Assembly: GCA_016748015.1 (NCBI GenBank)
Contig: JAAOMT010000445.1
Coordinates: 307,947-371,946 of the forward strand
Reading direction: 5' to 3'
DNA: 64,000 nucleotides
From: Geosiphon pyriformis
Taxonomy: Eukaryota; Glomeromycota; Glomeromycetes; Archaeosporales; Geosiphonaceae
Every line of letters starts with the position of its first letter. Position 1 is the first letter of the stretch. Under the pieces are notes generated by a model that had not been told where the DNA came from, made no database searches, and saw only the letters and a list, made by a program, of their open reading frames with translations. Both the position numbers and the translations under genes were made by a program. Shown piece after piece: positions 1-11,503 of the stretch.

Positions 1-3000
1 ATCCGACATACCAATGCCCAAACTCAGACCAATGTCCTCAAAAAAGGCAGTAGTACCAGCTTTACAGCCAACCATACCCAGATTCCTCAAAGATCCATCC
101 ATGTAGACAGATAAACAACCAGTTTCAACACATAAGAGATGATCACAGACAGACAAAAATTCATCAGAACTAAGAATATTCAAAGGACCAATATTATCCA
201 AAACTAAAAAAGGAGCAGAAAAAGAAGTCACACCATCAAGAAATGCAGCAGAAAGTCTAAACTAATCAGGAATGGGTCCATGGGAGTCCAATCTCTTCCA
301 CCACTTAAATGTGTACCAACTAAAAACAGAACTATAACAATCATGAAGCTGATCAATAAAAGCTATACCATAATGCTGAAGAGATGAGAGAAACTTAAAA
401 AATCTCAACTTGCCAAGAACAGCCGACATAGACACCCCACCATTAAAACTAAATGCATTGGCTGAAGAGCCACCCAAAGACAAATTGCAATCAAAGAGTA
501 TGCAAACCAGGCCAGCCAGAAAGTTATTAGAAGCACTGACACAAATACGAGCCAAACAACTCAATGGGTGAACAAGGTGCCAACACAAAACTTGTAAGTC
601 ATGAGATCTGTAAGAAAATAAGTGGCCCAAAATACCACTGAAGTTTACAAAACTGATGAGAGAGACAACCTTGTCCTTAGATTGAATCTGCAAAAAAGAC
701 TTTAGATCATAAAAAGAAGGGTGGTGAATCATATTACCAGGAAAATTGAGTGGCAGACCAGATTTGAGTTTTAAAGCCTTGCGAATCATGACATCCCATT
801 TGTTACATACACCAACAGAAACAAAGCTAAATTGGGTCCTATAACGGACTATAGGATAAAGAACTGCTGAAACTAAATACAAGAGCTGCTTATCTGTAAT
901 AGCCTTTTTCAGAACCAGATTGGTAAAAAAACAAATGTTCAAATGGGCTTTAACCAAACTAGGTTTCAATAGGCCCTTAGTTGAGAGAAAAATACCCAAA
1001 TATCGATGAGATTCTCCCTTTTTGGCAATAGAAATGGGTGAACCACTGATAAAAAGAGAAAGATTGCTGACCCTGCTATTAATAGGGATGGCCACTGTCT
1101 TGTCATTGTTAATTGAAATGTTATTAATTCAAAAAAATTCACTAGCAACATTGAAAATATGTTGAATGGCCTTCAGACTGCTACCAACTCAAATTGTATC
1201 ATCAATGAAAGCACCAGCAGCAAAAAACGTAGAAAATCTAACCTGAGACTCAGCGTGACCACTCTTAGAAATAAAATAGAAATTCAGTCTGTACTCACAC
1301 ACACTCCCCTGTCGCTTGACTTTGCACAAGAGAGGATCATAAAATATGTGTCACAAGAGAGGAAAAAAGACTTCCCTTTGGTCCAAATCATCATGTACAT
1401 AATAACCACTCATTAGCCCAAAATCTGTCATAACTCAATTGGTGCGACCCCAATGAATACCACTGAAAAACCAAATGAACTTGTCACACATTTTAATCCT
1501 AACCAAACATTTACTAAGATGCTCCCAGCTAACCAAGTTATACACCTTTTTCATGTTCTGTAAAATGAGCCAGAGCTCACAATCCTTTTCTAGAACATTT
1601 TTAACAATAGAACCAACTGCAAAAATGGGAAACTGGGTAGATGTACCCTTCAAAACTGAAAAGTTGTCACCACGAAAAATGTCGAATGCGCTGCATGCCA
1701 ATGAAATCCGATCAGAGAGAATCTTAAAAAGAATCTTACGAGCTGTTTCAATCAAAGCAATAGGACGTGTATTTGTTAGTACACTCTTCTACTCATATGG
1801 TTTAGAGATCATTGAGACCCACACCTTCTTCCAGGAACAAGGCACTGATTCACATGACAAACAAGAGTTTAAAAGCACCAAAAGCATATTCAAAACAGAT
1901 CTATTACAACACTTTCAGAGTTCATTTGAAATTGCAGAAAGACCAGCAACTTTGCCATTAAGCAGACCAGAAACCACCCCGAACAACTCATCAAAACTAA
2001 TTGAACTCATTACACCAGAAAAGGCTTCATCAAAAACATAATTCAAAGATTGATATTGATAATTCCAATCACTAGAGACATCAATGACCACCTAATATAA
2101 TTAAGTCCAATTCTCCATAATTACATTTACCTTAGACTTCACAAGATTAGACTCCAAAATCAGCTCATTACCCACTACCAGATGGTCTAAAACTACTTTG
2201 CAGAAAGAGCATTCCAAAACACTCCTAATAGTATGACTCTTGTTTAACTCAAAGCTTTCCATTCTTCTGTCAATTGCCAACCTGATCTGAGACTCTCTAG
2301 TATGATCTAATTCTAACAACTTAGACAAACAGTAAGATTTTCTGATTTTGGCCAAAACTGACCAAATGGCATCAAAATGGAAACCTGAAAGAAAAAGAGA
2401 CTTAACAACAGAGGCATTGGTAGAATCAAGACCACTCCATAAGCCAAGTAGAGAAACAAACTCATCATGAGAAGCCAGACGCAAAGTCTTAACAATCCTC
2501 GACACCAAAAGTTCTAATTTGTGAAATCTAGAAGATGCCCTATTAAAAACACTGTCATAGTCCTTAAACCATTTCTTCTTAAAAACACTTTCTGCTGACA
2601 AGCACACTACTTGGTGGAGAGCATTTTACATCGAGTCCAAATCTGAACTCCTCTCAGTAGCACCAAACTTATCACAAAACATGGCAGTATTTGCAGTCAT
2701 ATCTTCTTTGAATTTAATCCACTTAGCACTATCAGCACTCATAAAATTATATTTCCAACAATCTCTATTTGTCTGTTTACACAAAAAGTTCAGTTGTACA
2801 TCCAGCAAACCACCAAGACCCATGGATACAGAAACAGCCTTATAATCAGTATCAAAATAGTCATTGACAGCAGCCATACTATGATCTATTACCACACCAA
2901 TCAAATTAGACGAAATAAACATGTAATTAATTGTCTTAGCGACACCATGAGAGTTGTACTAAGTAGGTAACTTCACAGAAGAGCTCCCTTCCAGAGAGTT

Positions 3001-3513
3001 AACCAAACTCAAATTAAAGCATTTTTTGAGACTGGTGCACTTCCGAAAACTATCCTCATTGAAGTCACCACCAAGAATAACAAAAAAAGATTCATTAACA
3101 GCCCTCGTAATCAAGAAATTAATCTCGGCAGCTTGAGAAAACCAAGCAGTCAAAGAAGCATCAGCATAAAGTCCCAAAATAGAAACCAAAAGTTTGTTCT
3201 TAAAAAGTAACTTAATACAGAGAAGGCAGCCAGGAATCTCAGAAACCTTACTAATATGCTTAGCTAAAGAATTGTCCAAAACCATCATAACACTAGCTTT
3301 AGTGTAGCCAGAGGCCAAATCAGAAGAGAAAACACAAACACCATTAAACTTGCTAGCCAACCAAGGACAAGCTTTATCCTTCAACTTTGTCTCCATAAGA
3401 ATGAAAACCAAATTGCACAAATCTTTGTGCCAATGCACAATGTCTTCCTGTTTTGTGAAATTGTTTATATCTTGAACATTACATGTAGCTACTTTCCAAA
3501 TGATGTCAGTCAT
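1..3513 (-). pseudogene. LINE copy A ORF2 (endonuclease, reverse transcriptase, RNase H), broken and truncated
   Basis: ORF2 begins at the ATG at 3513, overlapping the ORF1 stop. The APE-like endonuclease (about 2640-3513) shows the A-T-C-N-V-Q start, an M-E-T-K-L metal-site motif and G-G-D-F-N-E. The reverse transcriptase follows (about 1100-2100). Its catalytic pair is still present as F-I-D-D (the GAT GAT codons are at 1198-1203, minus), but the next Trp position is a TGA (1189-1191). A thumb/connection-like region covers 262-1095 as one open segment. RNase H begins near base 180 and is cut by the window edge. In the family these activities nick the target and copy the RNA in place (target-primed reverse transcription). 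Confidence 0.85.
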
Positions 3514-5411
3514 TAAGAGGGAAGTGATCCAGAACCCAAACCAGCATTTTCCAACCTGGCCAAAAGGCCCATAACAGTTTTCGAAAGAATATCCAAAGTA
3601 TCTTTCAATTTAGAAACTGCTGACGAATTGTAAACAACCACCTCTGCAACAGTTCCACCACTAGTGGTCACACCCAAACTCTCACTCATCATTGTATCTG
3701 CCCCTTGATTCTGTGATGAAGGAGTCATCAATGGCTGACATCCAGAGCCATGCTGGAAAACTGTCAGTCTGAATGCATCCAACCTCTTGGCCAGCTTATT
3801 AATCTGCTCAGCAAGGCTGGCGAAACTGTACTCAAGAGTGGCAAACTTATTATTCACATCCAAAGAAAATTGAGGAAGAGGTACCACAGCCAATAGTGAA
3901 CCACTACCAGGAGACAACAAAACCATGTAAGAATTGAGACCTTCAGCAACTTGAGCCCAAGTTTTACCAGTGAAAGACACAAGACAGGAGATAGGAGCCA
4001 GCTTTTTCTTATAAATGCCAACCAGACAAACCCAATCCTGATCAGAGAACACTCGTTTCCCACAGACACCAGAATTCCCACCCAAAGAACAGTTGATTGT
4101 AATATGACCAAATTGTTTGCATTAAGTGCAACTGGCCAAAAAAAAACCAGCTCACTGCAAACTCATATCCTTGAAAACAGGAACAAAATCAATAGCAGCC
4201 AACTTGAATGTCTTACTCTCAAAACAAATAACCACACACCTATCACGAACATATGAACTAGGATTTTGGCCAATAAAGCATGTTTTCCCACCATAAGCCT
4301 CCACCAACTCAAAAAGATCATATGCAGTAGTACCAACCAGAAGAGTGTACAACAAAGCACAATAACAGTCTCTTGAAATCCATAGCTTCTTGTTACTAAT
4401 GGCCAAAGCAACATGCACAGAATCCTTACCCATGAGGACTGACCATTTAGACACAACCAAACATGCAGTTTCAGTAAACTCAAATTCCACCAAAGCCTTC
4501 TGTCAAAGCCCAATTAATTACATCTTGATTGATATGATTTTGCCAAATTTGGAGAACACTGCTTCAATTGCTGATTTGGAAAGATCTAATGGGATCTCTT
4601 TGATGATTATTTCCCGATCTAAATGGTTGTTGATTTTTTTGAAATCATCATTCACAATTATTTTTTCATTGATTGCCATTTCCCTGGCCTTATTCAAACT
4701 AGACCCATTTGTGAAAGTTGACCAAATAATACCAAGAAATTTTGAGAGAGTTGAAGCTTCCCCAAAACCATCAATTCTGTAAAAAATTTTCTTAATTGAA
4801 ATCAACTTATCACTATTGGTCTTTCCAGGCACATTTGACAACTCTACATCCAAAGCAAACAATTTAACTGGTTCAGAGGTGCAATGTTCCAAAACACGTG
4901 AAATCACAGACGGCAGCCAATTGGATCCAGCAAATTTAGCTCCAGGAAGCACCAACTTAGTATCATTGTCACTCATGCCTGTAAAAGAAATTGCCTTTGG
5001 CAGCTATTCCAAAATGAGGGTTCTTGTTTGTGTTTTCCTCAAAGTTGCATTGTCTTCCATTTCATCAGTCTCAGAAACATTGGAATCCATGTAATTTGTC
5101 TCCTTAGTAACTGCACTTTCCAAATTCTCAGCATCTGACACTTTACTAATACTCGCTTCCTCACTATCCACCTCACTTCTCCAAGATTTTTGCAGCCCAA
5201 CACCATCACCATGTAGCATACCCACCAAAATCAGGCTGTCCGACAAGTCCATAATGCCACCAAAGACACTAGGCAACTTTGTTTTTTTGTATGAAAAACC
5301 ACGCAAATATACACTCTTAATACGCACTTTAATTTTTTTGCTGCCAGACCAGAACCCCAACCCAGCCAAACTCGAACTCGAAGCACCAGCAGAAGAGCCC
5401 ACTAAATCCAT
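3513..5411 (-). pseudogene. LINE copy A ORF1 (gag-like, RRM plus zinc knuckle), broken
   Basis: The likely start is the ATG at 5411 (M-D-L-V-G-S-S). The reading continues through a Ser/Ala-rich head, an acidic stretch, and a region near 4530-4620 with the look of an RRM (I-I-I-K-E-I-P-L, then F-S-K-F-G-K-I). A C-x2-C-x4-H-x4-C zinc knuckle lies at 4089-4130, and a Ser/Gly/Pro-rich tail ends at 3513. At least four stops interrupt it. One TAA (4122-4124) lies inside the knuckle, between the first two cysteines, where a CAA codon is a likely ancestor. The family role is binding of element RNA. The final TAA overlaps the ORF2 ATG as TAATG. Confidence 0.8.
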
Positions 5412-5520
5412 AAACACAAATAGAGGTATATTTGAAGAAATAATGAAAGGAACAAAGGAAAAAAAAGATAAGGAAAGCAATCTTTTTAACAACTCTAAGC
5501 TTTTATTGTGGTCAAGGGAT

Positions 5521-7089
5521 TAATAAAAGAAAGAGTCTTTTTTTAAAATTATTTTTAATAATAATTATTATTATTATTTAAAAATTATTGATTTATCTAT
5601 AAAAACCAATAAACTTAATTTTTATACAAAAAATAGATTAAATTATATTTATTTAAAGCTTAAAATACTTAAATAGTTGTATTACTAACTTAATTTATAT
5701 ATATTTTGGTTTTGTTAATTTGTAATAAGTTGTTTTTTGGAATTTATAAATTTAAAATTGAACTTAAAATTAAAATTAATTTAAATTAATTTAAAAAATA
5801 AGTTCAATTTTGAAATTTTTTTTTAATATTTATATTATTAATTTGATAAAATATTATATAATTAATATTTATATATACTTATATTATCTATATATTAATA
5901 TTTATATAAAAATACAAATATTTTATTATATTTAATATAACTAATTAATAAATTTATAATAAATTTATAATAAGTTTACATATTAGTATTAATATATATA
6001 TATATATATTTTAAAAAGATATATATAACATTTATATATAATGTATTAAGTTTTTTTATTCATAAATTGTTAAATAATACTAATTTAAATTCAAATAGAA
6101 ATATTAAAATTTTGAAACCAATTTAGAAATTTTGAAATAATTTCGAAAATAATTTAAAATTTTAAAAAAAATCTTTGGTTTATAATAAATTAAAACTGGT
6201 TATTTTAATTTATTTTATTGTATTTAATTAAATCTTATATATAAACAGATAAATATAAACAATATTAATATAATTAATAAACATGTTAACAAAAAAAAAT
6301 TATTTATTATTAATAAAGTATTTTACAAATATTATATTTAATAGAATCCAAATTATTTAATTTTATAAAGCCTTTTAAAAAACAGAAAATGTATAAAATA
6401 AGCAAAAATATTTTATTAGAATAATTATATACATGAATCAATTATAATATTAATATATAAAAATATGAATTAAATTTAAAGATTAAAGATAATTATTTAC
6501 ATTTTAATTTAACTTTTATTTTAAGAATGAACATATTATCTTGTTTTTATAATATTTATGCTTACTTTTTTATTCTTAATTAAAGATGATATTATGATCA
6601 GAAAAACACTTTTATATTTGACACAAAAATTAAATAATAATTAGTAAAGTAATATATTAAGAGTGTGGCCTATATGATGTTTATTTTATTAAAAATATGT
6701 TTCTATTTGTTAACTCTTAAAGACTGCTAACTTTGTAAATATTTTGCATGACAAATCATTCAATTGATATATATGTGTAATCGACTACTAAGAAGGTCAG
6801 CTTTATAGCTATATACATATATTTTGTTATACCAAACGACAGTTATACAACAGTAAACCCCCATACCACAAAAAAGATAAAGCCTGGAGTTGGACGGATT
6901 AAATTTCCATTACAGTAATAAAATTATGTGCGCGTTCTGTTTTTGAACACCGATCACTTTGTTAAGAAATTGATGCACAGTTAAAAGTGTGAAAGCGAAA
7001 TCTTTATTTTTGTAAATAAATTATTAAGAAGAAACCCAGGGCAAGCTAACTGATACAAATAATAAGTGATTGAGTAACATATATGGTAA
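5521..7089. other. AT-rich intergenic DNA
   Basis: No gene is visible here. From 5.52 to about 6.85 kb the sequence is almost pure A/T with short TA and AAT runs. From about 6.85 kb base composition becomes normal, and this part is probably the 3' flank of the minus-strand gene that ends at 7090. Confidence 0.7.
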
Positions 7090-7244
7090 TTAAATCAAAG
7101 CTGCAGGAGGTGGGAGTTTCAATATTGAGATAACTTTTTGAGGTGACGAATTTGATAATCTATGATAGGATCGATTTATCGGTGTAGATGGCGCATTTAA
7201 CTTCTCAATAGCGTGGTTAACTCTTTTCTGAAAGAAAGAATGAA

Positions 7245-7292
<48 letters not shown>

Positions 7293-10281
7293 ATCAGAGG
7301 TTATACTTTGGTGTAATTACAAAAGATCATTATACTCTTACCAATAGGCTATAAAAATTCGAAATAACTGGGATAATAGTTAAAAAATTGGCATGTTCAG
7401 TTGGCAAGGTCATTTTTCCGATTTGGTTAAGACGGTATACACCATTAAATTTGAGATCCATGCTAAATAATTTAACATTAGAACCTATTGAATTTATATA
7501 TAATTAGCTTGGTAAACTGATCGTTAGGTTTAGTAAAATTATGATAGAGAACTTGCCATCAATGAGTATGCCAAATGTTTCAAATCCCGTTTTGTTGCCT
7601 ATATCATCAAGGGATCCCTTCATGAACTCGGCAAGTTTTATCAAAGCTTTATTCACAACATTATTAGGTGTAGATGGGGGTTTTATTTCTCCATAGGTGA
7701 TTTCGTGTTTTTTATTACCTTTACTGAAGAGAAGCCGAAAATCGGGTTTCCTTCCGTGTGTGTGATTGTCAGATTTCCGTCAGTTTTTAGAGCTTAAAGA
7801 CTCTCCATTGGCCCTTGAATTACAAATTTAAAGAAACAATAAATATATATTAAATAGTTGCATTATGAAGATTTCAAACACATTAAACTTACCAAACGAA
7901 TTTATAATCATCTGTGTTAAAAACTTCCTCCAACAACAAATGGAGATACCTATGAGCGAAAGTATCTTCGTCCATTTTATGATCGATATCATTTGATGTT
8001 AAGGTCAAGAAACTACAGAATATATAGCCATAAGAATAACAATAATGGTAACTGTAAATTCTTCATTAGGTTTAAACTTACAAGTTTCTCATAACAAGTT
8101 GTACGCAGTCAAATATTTTTTTCTCTTCATCTGTCATTGTAGGATCCCATTTCGCCCAGTTTTGGTGCCATTTGTTAATTAACAAATGCTTATCGGCTAG
8201 AAGCTAAACCACAAATAGGAATAAATTATTACTTTCGTTAATTGCTTATTACAATGTTCTCAATACCCAAGAAAGTCATTACCGTGCTATACTCCACAAT
8301 AATGAGCTGAACAACAACTGGCAAGGTTATGGGTATTAGCTGTCTAGGTAATGCGTTCTTCCAGATCTGATTAGAGCATTGGATATATTCTGGTTTATCT
8401 TCTTTGACATACATTATCGAGGAGAGACATCTGCAATTATATGCAAAAGTTAAATATTGAAAAAAAAGCCTATGCATTGTTTGACAAGATACCTACAATA
8501 TTTGGTCAACATCCGTTGCATACGAGAAGGATGGGTTGCTCTTCAATAGTTCCACTGCTTGTGTTTGGAACTTACAAAAGTTTTCAGAAATATTGTATCC
8601 GTTCACGATCCACTATAGGCAAAAGATCAATGATTAATGTAGAAACTGGGAAGAAATTTTTTTTCAATACTCACATCATGATCCGAATTACGATCAATTG
8701 TAATTTTCTCAATAACGTGCTCCCATGAAAGGATCATCTTTTGCTGTTAAATCAATGAATATTCAAGAATTTGCTAGTTATTTTGAAAAACCATACAAAT
8801 GATAACTTAATACTTTACCTTTTTGGATTTATTCGAAAGAGAAGAAGAAACAATAAACTTCACATCATCATCATCCGTATCATCATCATCATTCTGAAAT
8901 ATATGTAACATATAGATTAGTGATGTTTGATCATTTCTATTTACCTCGACATAAGGTGATTTTTTCTCAATATTTACAATATTCTCAGTAAGCTTATCAA
9001 TATTTTCGAACTCATCACTGGTTGATTGGGCAGCGTCAACAACAATCTTTTTGTTACTTGATTTATTTCGTTTAGCATCCTTAGCTGAGATTTTACTTCC
9101 GGCATCTTCCATTGATCTATGCTTTCTGGTCTTTGTTTTGACATCTTTAGCAACATCAGGAGGAGTTTGGAATAAAATTTCTATCTCATCCTACAGAAAT
9201 ATAAAGTCAGTATCACAATACAAATTAGAAAAGAGCTTATGCACCTCATATGACAAACAGAATGAAAAAAAAACATTACTGGAGAGGCCTCAGTTGATGC
9301 ATCCTCAACTTCAGTTGATTCTTCATTGTAATCATTAAAAAAATTATCCTTGCTGTTATAACACGGAGGAGGAGTGGTATTGCGAAGGTTGGGAGGAGGT
9401 ATAATAACAGGAGAAGGCTCTTCAGCTGGTCGTTTTTTGGTATTTTCTGCTCCTGTTATTGTCTGTGAATAATATATTAGTAAAGGTAAACGAATGTTTA
9501 TTATCAACAATATTTCATACCAATGTATCGTTAACATTTTTAATAGCCGAGTGAATGTTTCCAATTGTTGTTGTAAGAGTTTTTGTGGAGATACTTATCA
9601 ACGAACTAGTAGCTTCAACCTGCAATCAGTAAAGGAAATAAATTAATATAGAGCTCAACTTCCATTAGAACAAGCAAGTAAACTATAACCTCTGCAGCCT
9701 GTAACTGATCCTGTAGCTGTTCATTTAGTTCAATTTTATTCCAAAAAGCGTTGACATCGCGAAAAGTATTACGATGGTCCCTAAAAAATAAAGAATTAAT
9801 ATGATTAGTTAAAGTATGGTCTCTATTGGTCCACGCGGAATTAATACACTGCAGAAAGCAGGTACAACGGACATTCCGACCGTAAGGTAGACAGCATTCC
9901 ACTGTCCACCATAGTTGTAAGGGTTCCATTTTCCAATAGCGGACATTCCGACCGTAAGGTAGACAGCATTCCATTGTCCACCGTAGCTATAGGAGCTCCC
10001 TCTGCTAATAACTTATGCAGAAAATAATTATAAAAAATAAAAAATAAAAAATAAAATACTTTACTTTACTTAAAAATTTTGATCAGCCGACTAGCAATTT
10101 CCTTTGATTCCTCCGAACCATCCTTCATGAGATTGTTGAGATCCATTTGGAGTTTGTAGGATTCCTTCTGAAAAGAGAAGGTAAAGTCCACTTGCTTCGA
10201 ACGGTATTCATAAAAGCCCAGAAAACGATATTTTTTAGGATCGGTTTCATTAAAGTAAGCACACCACCACTTGCTAGACAT
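7090..10281 (-). CDS. Lineage-specific 14-exon protein with PD-(D/E)XK-like C-terminal motif; one in-frame TGA
   Basis: Exons (minus): 10281-10070, 9780-9690, 9619-9521, 9462-9280, 9190-8945, 8893-8819, 8743-8675, 8612-8497, 8430-8283, 8203-8082, 8012-7893, 7813-7557, 7484-7342, 7227-7090. All phases agree and give 673 codons including the final stop. The N-terminal half is hydrophilic, with a Pro-rich stretch and an acidic D/E run. The C-terminal half holds R-K-P-D-F (Asp 518) and Y-G-E-I-K (Glu 536, Lys 538), a D-x17-E-x-K spacing typical of the PD-(D/E)XK nuclease fold, then M-D-L-K-F-N-G-V-Y-R-L. I recall many such proteins in Rhizophagus; their function is not established. Codon 505 is TGA (7780-7782), just before the motif, so the copy may be a pseudogene or need recoding. 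The intron at 7485-7556 is of the GC-AG type. Confidence 0.75.
7229..7292. repeat. (GAAA)n microsatellite inside an intron
   Basis: About 15 GAAA units, with one irregular unit near the left end. On the gene strand the tract reads CTTT and directly abuts the 3' splice site of the last intron (7228-7341), so it forms that intron's polypyrimidine tract. Confidence 0.9.
7485..7556 (-). other. GC-AG intron
   Basis: The donor is GCAAGT, the usual GC-AG consensus, and the acceptor is ...TTCAATAG. A CTAAC branch-like box lies inside. Splicing joins I-L-I-D-G to S-N-V-K-L-F-S-M-D-L-K-F in frame and removes a TAA that would otherwise stop the reading. No GT donor gives a sensible join here. Confidence 0.75.
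9868..10005. repeat. Tandem duplication, 72 bp unit, in intron 1
   Basis: Two copies start at 9868 and 9940, each opening with CGGACATTCCGACC. The unit is more GC-rich than the rest of the intron. An open frame across the repeat exists, but the AG acceptor at 9781 and matching exon phases place it in the intron. Confidence 0.8.
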
Positions 10282-10339
10282 TTTTTCTTAATTATTATGC
10301 AATCTGGGAACTACTCACGCGCTTATATAGCATAGTAAA

Positions 10340-10860
10340 AATTTGTTTTTTGATCGACCATCACGATCAACAATTATAGATGTTGGGCGAAATTGTTTTT
10401 GAAAAAATTAAGCAATTTCGGGATTTACAATGTTTTTTATAATAAAGGCCATCAAAAAATAATCTAGCATTTCGGCTACTGAGTTAATGAACCTAAATAG
10501 TTTGGGATATAATTTCGACAATTAATAAAATTAACTTTGGTTACTATGAGAAACTATTTCAGCATTTCGGACTTGGTGAAGATCATTTATTAAAGAGAAG
10601 AAATTTCAGCTAACATCTATAATCAACATCGAAATTTCATATGTAAAAATTCAAGTCATATAACTTTATACCATTTTTTTATACCCTTACCATATAATAA
10701 TCTTCTTCAAATTTAACATACAGTTTCTTTATGATATATTTTTCATTTTGAAAAATTTCAAAAAGTCTTATTAATAAAACAATGAAAAATCTTAATTTTC
10801 GAAAATTTGCTAGAATTTACAATTTGGTAATAATTTAATTAATTTATATATGTAATAAAA

Positions 10861-10915
<55 letters not shown>

Positions 10916-11465
10916 TTATTAACTTTATAATAATATTTATAAATTATATAATATAATTTAAAATTTTTTTATAAACATTCAAATTTTTAAATTTTATAAA
11001 TTATAATAAAAATTTAAATCAAACAAATTTTTTAATTAATTATATTTTAATATAATTAAAAAAAACACAAAAAAGTATTTTTAATATTATTTTAAATATA
11101 TTATATAATGTTTATTTTTTAGATGATTTTTACAAATTATTTTTATAACTTATTTGTAATATTTTATATAAAGATTTAAATTTTTATAACTAATTTTAAG
11201 CTTATATTACAATATTTAATTGGCTTAAAAATAAAAAATTAATTTTTTTTCTTTTTTTATATTACTTAAAAAACTATATTACTTAAAAAACTATAATATT
11301 TAAAAAAATGTAATTTTATTTATTTATTATTTATAAATTTTATATAATTATTAACAATTATTATATTTATAAATTTTTTTTGAAAGTAAACAAAATTTTT
11401 TTATGAAAAACAGATATAGAATTTTTTGTTAATTATTTTAAAAAAGCAATTTATAAGTTTTTTAT

Positions 11466-11503
<38 letters not shown>

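Larger units (their letters stand above)
1..5520 (-). mobile_element. LINE (non-LTR retrotransposon) copy A, decayed, 3' part beyond window
   Basis: A non-LTR retrotransposon reads leftward from about 5.5 kb and leaves the window at base 1. In order it carries a gag-like ORF1 (RRM-like region, CCHC zinc knuckle), then ORF2 with an APE-type endonuclease, a reverse transcriptase and the start of an RNase H domain. The same parts occur in the same order, on the opposite strand, at 51.1-57.5 kb, so the two are one family. Every domain is split by stops or small frameshifts, so this copy cannot be translated as a whole. CpG is very rare in it. The last bases (about 1-180, minus) still read as an RNase H start with a Y-M-D-G-S motif. 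Confidence 0.9.

Noticed and set aside
1475-2041. Plus-strand 188-codon frame in LINE copy A
   Set aside because: The minus strand carries the reverse transcriptase; the plus frame is antisense with no family match.
9781-9974. Open frame across the tandem repeat, with Cys-Leu-Pro-Tyr repeats
   Set aside because: It lies in intron 1 of the 14-exon gene. The acceptor at 9781 and exon phases support splicing it out.
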